A stretch of DNA of 64,000 nucleotides from Akkermansia muciniphila (lineage in GTDB: Bacteria > Verrucomicrobiota > Verrucomicrobiia > Limisphaerales > UBA9464): the NCBI GenBank assembly GCA_945883815.1, contig CAMCYJ010000006.1, forward strand, positions 1 through 64,000, written 5' to 3'. The position numbers and the translations under genes are program-made. Shown here piece by piece: positions 52,885 through 60,309 of the stretch (positions within the stretch are counted from its first letter, which is position 1; each line of letters opens with the position of its first letter). A model generated the notes under the pieces. The model was given only the letters and a program-made list of their open reading frames with translations, searched no databases and had not been told where the DNA came from.

Positions 52885-54714
52885 TTAGCTTCGGATGAAT
52901 TGGGCGTGCATCCGGGCGTAGATGCCCTCGTGGGCTATGAGGCTTTCGTGGGTGCCGCGTTCCACGATGCGGCCGTGGTCGAGCACCAAGATCAGGTCGG
53001 CGCCGCGGACGGTGCTGAGGCGGTGGGCGATGACCAGGCTGGTGCGGCGCTGAAACAAGGTGCGGAGGGCTTCCTGGATGAGGCGCTCGGTCTGGGTGTC
53101 CACGGCGCTGGTGGCTTCGTCGAAGATGAGGATCCGGGGCGCGGCAACCATGGCCCGGGTGATGGTGATGAGTTGCCGCTCGCCGGCACTGAAGTTCCCG
53201 CCCCGTTCGCGGACTTCGGTGGCGTAGCCGGCGGGCAGACGCTCGATGACGGAGTGGGTTCCCAAGGCTTTGGCGGCGGCGAGGACTTCTTCGTCGGTGG
53301 CTTCGGGGCGCCCGAACTTGAGGTTCTCCATCACGGTGCCGGTGAAGAGGAAGTTCTCCTGGGTGACCATGCCCAGTTGTTGGTGCAATGAGGCGAGCGT
53401 GTGGTCGGCGATGGCCAGTCCATCCACGCGAATTCGGCCCTCCTGGGGTTCATAGAAACGGGCCAGGAGGCTGATGATGCTGGTCTTGCCCGAGCCGGTG
53501 TGGCCCACGAGGGCGACGGTCGATCCGGCGGGTACGGAGAAGTGGACATCCTGAAGGATCCATCGGTCGGCGGGTGTGGTGTCGTAGCGGAAGCAGACGC
53601 CTTCGAAGGAAACTTCCCCGCGCACCAAAGGCAGGTCGGTGGCGGACGCGGAGTCTTTGACTTGGGGCTCGGTGTCGAGGAGGGCGAAGATGCGTTCGGC
53701 GCTGGCGGCGGCCGACAGGACGGCGTTGTAAAGGTCTCCCATCGATTGGATGGGGCCGAAGAACATTCCCAGATAAAGGACGAAGGCGGCGAGTCCGCCG
53801 ACAGTCATTCCGCCTTGCTGGACGCGCCATCCGCCGTAGCCGAGGACGATGGCTGTGGCGAAGCCAGACAAGAGCCCGACAGCGGGCATGTAGGTGTGGA
53901 AGACTCGCGCCGAAGCCACCCACCGCTCTGTGAAATCGGTTTGCAGGCTTCGGAATCTGCGGAGGTTTTCAGCCTCGCGGACGAAGGCCTGGACCACGCG
54001 GACGCCGGAAATGTTCTCGGCCATGGCGGCGATGAGGCGGGATTGGGTGCCTCGGAGGCTGCGGTAGGCCTCCCGTCCGCGGCGGTGGAACCAGTGGGTG
54101 ATCCAAACCAACAGGGGGAGGACCGAGCACACGGCCAAGCTCAGGCGCAGGTCGTATTGCACCATGAGCACGATGACGCCCAACAGGGTGACAAGGCTGG
54201 AGAGGGCCTGCCCGGCCCCCCAGGTGAGGACCCGGTCCAACGAATCGACATCGGAGTCAGCCCGCGCGATGATCCGTCCTTGGTGGGTTCGGTCGAAGTA
54301 GTTGAGCGAGAGGCGTTGGATGTGCTCAAAGACGGCCAGACGCAGGTCGTTCATGGCCCCTTGGCCGGTCTCGATGGAGGTGCGGACTTGAATGATGGTG
54401 AGACCCCATCCCAGTAGCAGGTTGGCCAAGTAGAGCCCGCTGAGGATGAGGATTTCGTGGGCGGCCGCGGATCCGCTGAGCGCTGTGGAGGCCCCGCCTG
54501 CGCCGACAACGGGGGCCAGTGCGTGGTCGATGCCGTGCTGGATGAGTCGTGGTCCGACGAGTGCGGACGCGGTGGCCAGGAGAGTGAGGGCGAGGTTGGT
54601 GTACAAGGACCGGCGATAGGGCCGGGTGTACGCGAAGAGCCGCTTGAGCAGTGAGCCGCGCAGGCTGCTCTGGGCGAATTCCTCGTCGAGGGCGATGTCG
54701 TCGTGGGTGGCCAT
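52885..54714 (-). CDS. ABC exporter half-transporter, canonical Walker B, degenerate signature
   Basis: A 609-residue half transporter (six-helix membrane domain plus nucleotide-binding domain) from the ATG at 54714. Walker A is VGHTGSGKTSIISLLARF and Walker B is PRILIFDEATSAVDT with the catalytic Glu. The signature is NFSAGERQLITITRAM in place of the usual LSGGQ. The H-loop is LVIAHRLSTV. Its ATG shares one base with the stop of the upstream partner gene, so the two are translated together as a heterodimer. Substrate unknown: lipid, drug or peptide. Confidence 0.9.
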   Translation of the reverse strand: MATHDDIALDEEFAQSSLRGSLLKRLFAYTRPYRRSLYTNLALTLLATASALVGPRLIQHGIDHALAPVVGAGGASTALSGSAAAHEILILSGLYLANLLLGWGLTIIQVRTSIETGQGAMNDLRLAVFEHIQRLSLNYFDRTHQGRIIARADSDVDSLDRVLTWGAGQALSSLVTLLGVIVLMVQYDLRLSLAVCSVLPLLVWITHWFHRRGREAYRSLRGTQSRLIAAMAENISGVRVVQAFVREAENLRRFRSLQTDFTERWVASARVFHTYMPAVGLLSGFATAIVLGYGGWRVQQGGMTVGGLAAFVLYLGMFFGPIQSMGDLYNAVLSAAASAERIFALLDTEPQVKDSASATDLPLVRGEVSFEGVCFRYDTTPADRWILQDVHFSVPAGSTVALVGHTGSGKTSIISLLARFYEPQEGRIRVDGLAIADHTLASLHQQLGMVTQENFLFTGTVMENLKFGRPEATDEEVLAAAKALGTHSVIERLPAGYATEVRERGGNFSAGERQLITITRAMVAAPRILIFDEATSAVDTQTERLIQEALRTLFQRRTSLVIAHRLSTVRGADLILVLDHGRIVERGTHESLIAHEGIYARMHAQFIRS

Positions 54715-56567
54715 CAGTGCGCTGGGATCTGCGGTTCCGGCTTGGCGAACAATTCCTGGTACAGCGAGCAATCAGCCAGTAGGGACTCGTGCCGGCCTTG
54801 GGCCACCAGTTTGCCGTCTTGCAGGACAAGGATCTGATCTGCGGCGCAAATGGTCGCAGCCCGGTGGGCCACCAGGAAGGTGGTGCGACCGCGACACAGT
54901 TCCCGCATGGCTTCCCGGATCTCTTCTTCTGTGGAGGGATCTACGGCGCTGGTCGCGTCATCGAGAAGGACGATCCGGGGTTGGATGAGCAGGGCGCGGG
55001 CGATGGCGATGCGCTGACGTTGGCCGCCGCTGAGCGAAATACCGCGCTCTCCGATGACGGTGTCGTAACCCTGGGGTAGTTCGCGGATGAAACCGTCTGC
55101 CCGGGCCGCCCGGGCCGCTGCCTCGATCTCGTCCCGGGAAGCCTGGGGGCGTCCGAGGCTGATGTTCTCAGCCAGGGTCGCGCTGAAGAGAAAGGTCTCT
55201 TGGAAGACCATGCCGATGCTTTGGCGTAGAGTATCGCGGTCCCAGTCCCGGATGTCGATGTCATCCAGCAGAATGCGGCCGTGGGTCGGTTCGTAGAATC
55301 GGGCGATCAGGGCCAGCAGGGTGGATTTTCCAGATCCGGTTGGGCCAACGACAGCGACCGTGCTGCCCGCCGGGATGGTGAAGGACAGGCCTTCGAGCGC
55401 TTGGGTGCGAGCGTGCGTTGCTGCAGCCAGTCGATTCTCCGGGGGCTGCGGCTTGGTTTCATCGAGCACTCGGAGGGAAGGCTCGGAGACGTGCTGAAAG
55501 GCGACCTCCTCGAATGCGATGGCTCCTTGGATGGGGGCGATTCGTCCCGGCGGGCGTTGGGGCTCCGGGGAGGTTGGCGGGTCGAGCAATTCATTGACCC
55601 GCTGGGCGGCAGAACTGGAGTTCTGGAGGATGTTGGTGATTTGCCCGATCACGCCGATCCGCCCGCCGAGGGCCATTTGATACACCAGCACTTTCGCCAG
55701 ATCGCCCAGTGAGATCGAGCCTTGGAGGACTTCGCTGCCGCCCATCCACAGTGTCAAAGGCACGGCCAGGCCGAATAGGAATTGGGCAAAGGGGACCCGG
55801 GCGGCCCAGTAATTCACCGCCTCGGAGAGTTCCTTCAGAAACTCGGCCCGACGCGATCGGAACTTGGTGATTTCGGCCGATTCACGGGCAAAGGCTTTCA
55901 CCACCCGGACACCGGCGATGTTCTCCTGGATGACCGTGCTCATGGCGCCGTGCCGCTCATGGACGCGCCGCCATCGGGGCTGCAGTTGGGCGGCGAACCA
56001 GGCCATGGTGGCCACTGTGGGAACGAGGGCCAGCAAGGTCATCAGGCCAAGTCGTGGACTGGTGATAAAAATGAGCGACAGGGTTCCGATCAGACCGGCG
56101 GCGACATCCACGCCGAAGAGGAGGCACACGAAGAGCAAGTCTTGCAGGCGGCCCACATCGGTTCCGGCTCGGGAGATCAATTCACCGGTTCGAGCGTTGT
56201 CATGCCAGGCAAACGAGCGCCGTTGGAGCGAGTCGTACACGGCGGCCCGGATGTCACTCAGGGTCGTCTGGGCGGTTCGGTTGCGGATGGGTCCGAGCAC
56301 CAATCCGACCCCGGCTCGGAGAACCACTAGGCCGAGGAAGAAACTGACGGTTATCCCGAGCGACCACTCTGCGGATGCGCTTCCGAGAGCCGTGATGGTG
56401 GCCCCCAGAAACTGTGGTAGCGACAATTCGATGCCGATGTTGAGGAGTAGGAGTCCGATGGAAAGTGCGACCCAGCCCGGTCGCTTGCCCAGAAAGCCCA
56501 CGATGCGACGCACGGCCGCCACGGGGCGGATCGGTGGTGGCTGGAGGGATGGACTAGGTCGGGGCAT
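54714..56567 (-). CDS. ABC exporter half-transporter, degenerate Walker B, canonical signature
   Basis: A 617-residue half transporter from the ATG at 56567; the track ORF's 91-residue leader is not conserved. Walker A is VGPTGSGKSTLLALIARF, the signature is ISLSGGQRQRIAIARALL, and Walker B is PRIVLLDDATSAVDPST, with Asp where the catalytic Glu normally sits. Together with the second gene this predicts one degenerate and one canonical ATP site, as in known heterodimeric exporters. An insertion between the membrane and ATPase domains (residues about 340-400) is Pro-rich. Confidence 0.9.
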   Translation of the reverse strand: MPRPSPSLQPPPIRPVAAVRRIVGFLGKRPGWVALSIGLLLLNIGIELSLPQFLGATITALGSASAEWSLGITVSFFLGLVVLRAGVGLVLGPIRNRTAQTTLSDIRAAVYDSLQRRSFAWHDNARTGELISRAGTDVGRLQDLLFVCLLFGVDVAAGLIGTLSLIFITSPRLGLMTLLALVPTVATMAWFAAQLQPRWRRVHERHGAMSTVIQENIAGVRVVKAFARESAEITKFRSRRAEFLKELSEAVNYWAARVPFAQFLFGLAVPLTLWMGGSEVLQGSISLGDLAKVLVYQMALGGRIGVIGQITNILQNSSSAAQRVNELLDPPTSPEPQRPPGRIAPIQGAIAFEEVAFQHVSEPSLRVLDETKPQPPENRLAAATHARTQALEGLSFTIPAGSTVAVVGPTGSGKSTLLALIARFYEPTHGRILLDDIDIRDWDRDTLRQSIGMVFQETFLFSATLAENISLGRPQASRDEIEAAARAARADGFIRELPQGYDTVIGERGISLSGGQRQRIAIARALLIQPRIVLLDDATSAVDPSTEEEIREAMRELCRGRTTFLVAHRAATICAADQILVLQDGKLVAQGRHESLLADCSLYQELFAKPEPQIPAH

Positions 56568-56581
56568 GACCGGAGTGATCG

Positions 56582-57025
56582 TCAGTGTTGGGCGGTGGCC
56601 GATTGGCGAGCGAAGGTCTGGGCCGCAGTCATGAGGTTGCGGAGGGTTTTCTGGCGATTCTCTGCGAGCTGTTTTAGCAGACCCAACGAGTCGAAGGCGC
56701 TGAAATCCAGCGCGGCAATTTCGTCGGGAGTTCCACCGGAGGCCAACTCGGCGATGGCGCCGGCGAGGCACTTGAGGGTCATGGCGTCCGAGTCGGTCCG
56801 GAACCAGCATCGCCCATCCCGCCACTGGGCGATCCACCAAGTGCGCACCAGGCAGCCCGGCACCCGGTGAGCTTCTTGACGATCGGCTACCGGGAGTGGG
56901 GGGCGCAAACGGGCGGCTTCCACGAGGTGGGCCAGGCGCGTCTGCGGATCGTTCAAGGCCGCCAGTCGGGCGGACCAGTGCGCTAGGCGAAGGGACGGCG
57001 GCATCGGGTCGGTCGGTGCGGCCAT
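56582..57025 (-). CDS. sufE: SufE family sulfur acceptor protein
   Basis: A 147-residue protein that receives persulfide sulfur from a cysteine desulfurase and activates it. The active-site region VPGCLVRTWWIAQWRDGRCW contains the conserved Cys, and LKCLAGAIAELASGGTPDEI follows as in the family. The protein starts at the ATG at 57025 (the MPPSLRLAHW start at 57004 is possible). It lies only 8 bp after thiG, so sulfur transfer for thiamine thiazole synthesis may be linked to it. The upstream end of the ABC exporter operon lies 14 bp further on. Confidence 0.9.
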   Translation of the reverse strand: MAAPTDPMPPSLRLAHWSARLAALNDPQTRLAHLVEAARLRPPLPVADRQEAHRVPGCLVRTWWIAQWRDGRCWFRTDSDAMTLKCLAGAIAELASGGTPDEIAALDFSAFDSLGLLKQLAENRQKTLRNLMTAAQTFARQSATAQH

Positions 57026-57033
57026 GGCCGGAT

Positions 57034-57813
57034 TCAGTTGAGGAAGGCTGTCAGCGGGCTGGTCGGGCTGGCTTGATCGAGGACCTCGCCGAGGCCGAGT
57101 TCGTAGGCGGTACGGCCTGCGGTAACGGCGTCGCGGAAGGCGATGGCCATGCGGGACGGGTCGGAGGCGACCGCGATGGCGGTGTTGACCAGCACGGCGT
57201 CGGCTCCCAGTTCCATGGCCTCGGCGGCGTGGCTGGGGGCTCCGATGCCGGCGTCCACTACGATAGGCACGGTGGCCTGCTCGATGATGATGCGCAGTTG
57301 GTCGCGGGTCTGGAGTCCTCGATGGGAACCGATGGGGGAGCCCAGGGGCATGACGGTGGCTGTGCCGATTTCCTGGAGGCGTTTGGCCAAGACCGGGTCG
57401 GCGTTGATGTAGGGAAGTACGATGAAGCCTTCGGCCACGAGCTGTTTGGCCGCTTCGAATGTCTCGACAGGATCGGGCAGCAGGTAGCGGGGGTCTGGGT
57501 GGATCTCGAGCTTGATCCACTTGGGCAAGCCCGCCGCTGCGGCCAATCGGGCGAGTCGGACCGCTTCCGCTGCGTTCATCGCTCCGCTGGTGTTGGGGAG
57601 GATGAGGTAGCGCTTGGGATCGATGAATTCGAGGATGTTGGCGAAGGGGTCTTTTTGGCCACTGAGGTCGACGCGGCGTAAGGCGACGGTGACCATCTGG
57701 GTTCCGCTGGCTTCCAAGGCACCGCGCATGGACTCCGGGGACGGGAACTTTCCGGTTCCGAGGAACAGACGGGAGTCAAAGGAACGACCGGCGATCAGCA
57801 GCGGTTTCGACAT
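57034..57813 (-). CDS. thiG: Thiazole synthase ThiG
   Basis: A 259-residue TIM-barrel enzyme that joins 1-deoxy-D-xylulose 5-phosphate, dehydroglycine and ThiS-thiocarboxylate into the thiazole of thiamine. The Schiff-base lysine fits [20 protein letters not shown], and [20 protein letters not shown] and [15 protein letters not shown] are the phosphate-binding loops near the C-terminus. ThiS and the other partners are not in this window. A repeat cluster lies directly upstream of its start, so any promoter must be in the 60-bp gap or in the repeat. Confidence 0.95.
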   Translation of the reverse strand: MSKPLLIAGRSFDSRLFLGTGKFPSPESMRGALEASGTQMVTVALRRVDLSGQKDPFANILEFIDPKRYLILPNTSGAMNAAEAVRLARLAAAAGLPKWIKLEIHPDPRYLLPDPVETFEAAKQLVAEGFIVLPYINADPVLAKRLQEIGTATVMPLGSPIGSHRGLQTRDQLRIIIEQATVPIVVDAGIGAPSHAAEAMELGADAVLVNTAIAVASDPSRMAIAFRDAVTAGRTAYELGLGEVLDQASPTSPLTAFLN

Positions 57814-57874
57814 GTGGCTGGGAATCTCTCAAAACCGTCGATGCATTGTAAAGCCGGTGCCCGAAAAGGCAGCT

Positions 57875-58010
57875 GGGGCGCTCCGCGGGATCGGTCCTAC
57901 GCTCGCTGAGGAGGCTCTGGGGAGGATGGGGCTTTCGCGCTGTGCGCGAGGGGCTTTGGTGATCGCCTCCAATGCTCGCTGCGGACCGATCCCGCTCCGC
58001 TGGGCGTACG
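57875..58010. repeat. Palindromic intergenic repeat, copy C1
   Basis: Same element, with arms gcgggatcggtcc and ggaccgatcccgc intact and the typical centre cgcgctgtgcgcgagg. It ends tgggcgtacgggg, slightly different from the A/B copies. Confidence 0.9.
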
Positions 58011-58140
58011 GGGCGCTCCGCGGGATCGGTCCTGCGCTCGCAGGGAACGTGGGGACGGGTTGGGCTTTCGCGCTGGCGCGCGAGGGGGAACAGGGTGTGG
58101 ACGTTCCAATGCTCGCTCCGGACCGATTGGGCTCCGAAGC
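58011..58140. repeat. Palindromic intergenic repeat, copy C2 (diverged)
   Basis: Second copy of the C cluster, more diverged in the middle (cagggaacgtggggacgggtt) and at the right arm (ccggaccgattgggctccgaag). Its right edge reaches the stop codon of the FliT/FlgN-like gene. Confidence 0.8.
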
Positions 58141-58530
58141 TCAGGAGTAGGAACTCCAGGCCGAGCGCGCCACCGGAGCGTAGGAGCGGACTTGGCGGAG
58201 TTGGCGACTGGACCGATCCAGTTCCGCTTCCTCCGCCAAGGCTCGGCAACGGACTTGTGCGAGGGTTTCGCCGTTCTGGTTCTCAAGGTCGATCAGCGAC
58301 GCCACCTCACGGCGAAGTCGCTGTTCCACCTCGGGCCAATTGCCTCCCGTTGTGCTCAAGTGCTCCCGAGCGGCCTGAGTGAACAGAATAATCCGCCCCT
58401 GAAGTTCCATCTTGGCCCGCTGGCAAGAATTCACCCCAGACCAATCGGCACCGCGGATGGCATCGCCTTCGCGCACTGTCCAATCGCGCCACTCTTCATA
58501 GGTCTTGAACAAGTCGTTACACGCGCTCAT
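58141..58530 (-). CDS. FliT/FlgN-like flagellar chaperone (tentative)
   Basis: A 129-residue helical protein from the ATG at 58530. It lies downstream of fliS in the same direction. The pattern of a helix ending in LIDLENQNGETLAQVRCRAL, followed by a helix and SYAP, resembles the C-terminal region of FliT/FlgN export chaperones, which bind filament cap or hook-junction proteins. Sequence similarity is loose, and the context is the main argument. The C-terminal RSAWSSYS stops exactly where repeat C2 begins, so its end may have been reshaped by the repeat. No clear ribosome binding site. Confidence 0.55.
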   Translation of the reverse strand: MSACNDLFKTYEEWRDWTVREGDAIRGADWSGVNSCQRAKMELQGRIILFTQAAREHLSTTGGNWPEVEQRLRREVASLIDLENQNGETLAQVRCRALAEEAELDRSSRQLRQVRSYAPVARSAWSSYS

Positions 58531-58643
58531 GTGAGTAGCTTTTGAGAAGTCATCCAACGAGATGGCTTCAGTTCAGGGGTTGGCCGGGTTGTGTTGGATC
58601 GACTGCTTGGGATCAAAGGTTGGTGGTCAACCATTGGTCGCCA

Positions 58644-59081
58644 TTAAGCGGCCTGGAGTTGGCGTTCTGCTTGGACATCCACGGTATTGGCCGAGTTGCC
58701 CGACAGCATCTCAGCCCAAGCTCCGCGGATCACCGAGAGCAGACGAATCACCGTTTGAACACCGGCAGGATCTTTCTGCAGGTTGCTCTGAGAGAGCTGC
58801 AGATCGTAGTAGTTGTAGAGACGCCGCATGGTGGCGGCGAACTCGCCTCCCTGCTCCATGTTGAGCGACATGTTCAACTCCCGGAGGATCTCCTGAGCCT
58901 TGAGGATGTTGTTGTTGATCGCGAGGTTGGAATCCAAGGGGTCGTCGAGGTCGAAGCCGATCAGCGCCTTGTCAAGGAAGCGCAGGGCTCCATCGAACAG
59001 CATTAGGACCAATTGTCCTGGCGTCGCGGTCTTCGTGGCGACTTGTCGGTAGGATTGCCAGGGATTAGCGTTGTATCTCAT
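58644..59081 (-). CDS. fliS: Flagellin chaperone FliS
   Basis: A 145-residue four-helix-bundle chaperone that binds the flagellin C-terminus and prevents premature polymerisation. NPWQSYRQVATKTATPGQLV at the N-terminus, LMLFDGALRFLDKAL and LNIEQG-like LNMSLNMEQGGEFAATMRRL are typical family features. The gap to the FlgM-like gene (59082-59255) holds no gene and no clear promoter, so fliS is likely read from the sigma-28 promoter further upstream. Confidence 0.93.
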   Translation of the reverse strand: MRYNANPWQSYRQVATKTATPGQLVLMLFDGALRFLDKALIGFDLDDPLDSNLAINNNILKAQEILRELNMSLNMEQGGEFAATMRRLYNYYDLQLSQSNLQKDPAGVQTVIRLLSVIRGAWAEMLSGNSANTVDVQAERQLQAA

Positions 59082-59255
59082 GGATGAATGAGTTGGGCGG
59101 AACGTATGGGAAAAGGTTTTTGAGACGCAGGGGCTTTGAGGTGCTTGGATTTTGAGGCCCAGGTATGCTCGATTCAGGATTCCCTAGAAGTGCTCGTTCT
59201 GGGAATGCGTGGCTAGCAACGGCTCGGACCAATTTGGTATTAGATCGGTATTACA

Positions 59256-59528
59256 TCAGAGGGCCATGGGGCCCTTCATTTTCACGGCCAGCAGATCGGA
59301 GAGCTGTCGAATGGTCTTGGTTGGAGGGTAGTCGACATTGTTCGCCAAATCTTTGGCGTTTCGGACTTTGTCCGGGCGGCTACTGGGCAGGTTGTCCAGA
59401 GCGCCTCGTAGGGCGTCAGTCTGGGAGAAGTCCTGATCATTGAGCGCCGGAGCAGTGGCTTCGCGGCGAGTCGTACTGCGCTGTACTTTCGACGTAGAGT
59501 CGAGGGTGCCTGTGCGTTGGATGTCCAT
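59256..59528 (-). CDS. flgM: FlgM-like anti-sigma-28 factor (tentative)
   Basis: A 90-residue protein whose C-terminal half, DALRGALDNLPSSRPDKVRN followed by AKDLANNVDYPPTKTIRQLS and DLLA, matches the FlgM pattern: two helices that grip sigma-28 (FliA). The N-terminal half is polar and probably disordered, as in FlgM. A sigma-28-type promoter lies just upstream, fitting a class III flagellar gene. fliS lies downstream. The assignment is based on pattern and context. Confidence 0.7.
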   Translation of the reverse strand: MDIQRTGTLDSTSKVQRSTTRREATAPALNDQDFSQTDALRGALDNLPSSRPDKVRNAKDLANNVDYPPTKTIRQLSDLLAVKMKGPMAL

Positions 59529-59594
59529 GTTTTCTCACTTTCTAGGCAGGCGCGGTTGATTCCTGTTATCCCCCAAGTACCAACCACATCAGGG

Positions 59595-59621
59595 ACATCG
59601 GTCGGTGACAAAAAAACTTGA
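59595..59621 (-). promoter_or_regulatory. Sigma-28 (FliA) promoter for flgM-fliS
   Basis: On the minus strand TCAAGTTT, 11 nt, ACCGATGT. This matches the sigma-28 consensus TAAAGTTT-N11-GCCGATAA at 7 of 8 and 5 of 8 positions with exactly the right spacer. It lies about 70 bp upstream of the FlgM-like start and 4 bp after the stop of the upstream lipoprotein gene. Confidence 0.65.
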
Positions 59622-59625
59622 GGCA

Positions 59626-60294
59626 TCATCGTTGGGGTAAGGTCTTCCAGACAGTTTGCGCAGTGTATCGACAGAAGCGGGAGGGAGAGCGCAGGTCGGC
59701 TTGCGGGTCAGCCAACTCCGGGGATCCGGTGTGATGACTTCTGAAGTAGTCGCGGGCCGATCGGGCGACCTCAGCTTGAGAGGCATCGAAGGTTTCATCG
59801 ACCGACCACAGGGTCCGTCCCTGATCGGCGGTGACCAGTCGCAGCTCCCACCCGATGGCCACTGGAGGGAACGGGCGATAACTGGCGATCTGGACAAAGA
59901 GCACGCCGTCGGCCGAATGGGCCGATTGGATCCGCGTCAGCAGGTCGGCGGGAAGGGTTTCTCCAGCCGAGAAGGAGTCCTTGCCAAATCCGCGGCGCAA
60001 TTCTTCCGGAGTGGCTTTGATGACCTCGAACCGGTGGATCTTTCGCAGCTCCTCCTCCAGGATTTGCGCCAGTTGGTTGCGGTGGTCGAGGGTTGCCAGG
60101 TCGGGGGTCGAGACGGTTACCGGCAACAGGACAACCCGTTGCAAGTCTGCTGGAAGGGACTCCACGGCGCGGTACACATTCTTGAGCTCGAAGCGTGCTC
60201 CGAGTTCAGGTAGCGACGGTTTGGGTGTCTGGCACCCTCCGAGGAGGATTCCCAGGGCCAGGAGCCAGAGGCGAGGCGGATTCAGGGTTTTCAT
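59626..60294 (-). CDS. Putative lipoprotein, uncharacterised
   Basis: A 222-residue protein from the ATG at 60294. The N-terminus LWLLALGILLGGC is a lipoprotein signal with lipidation Cys. The mature part is alpha/beta: VVLLPVTVSTPDLATLDHRN, LEEELRKIHRFEVIKATPEE, ADGVLFVQIASYRPFPPVAIG and then GRTLWSVDETFDAS, reminiscent of the periplasmic lipoproteins that assist surface structures (LpoB/FlgO-like), though I cannot assign a family. It sits between the glycosyltransferase and the flagellar promoter, so a surface-organelle role is possible. Confidence 0.7.
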   Translation of the reverse strand: MKTLNPPRLWLLALGILLGGCQTPKPSLPELGARFELKNVYRAVESLPADLQRVVLLPVTVSTPDLATLDHRNQLAQILEEELRKIHRFEVIKATPEELRRGFGKDSFSAGETLPADLLTRIQSAHSADGVLFVQIASYRPFPPVAIGWELRLVTADQGRTLWSVDETFDASQAEVARSARDYFRSHHTGSPELADPQADLRSPSRFCRYTAQTVWKTLPQR

Positions 60295-60309
60295 GGGCAA
60301 TGGAACTGC

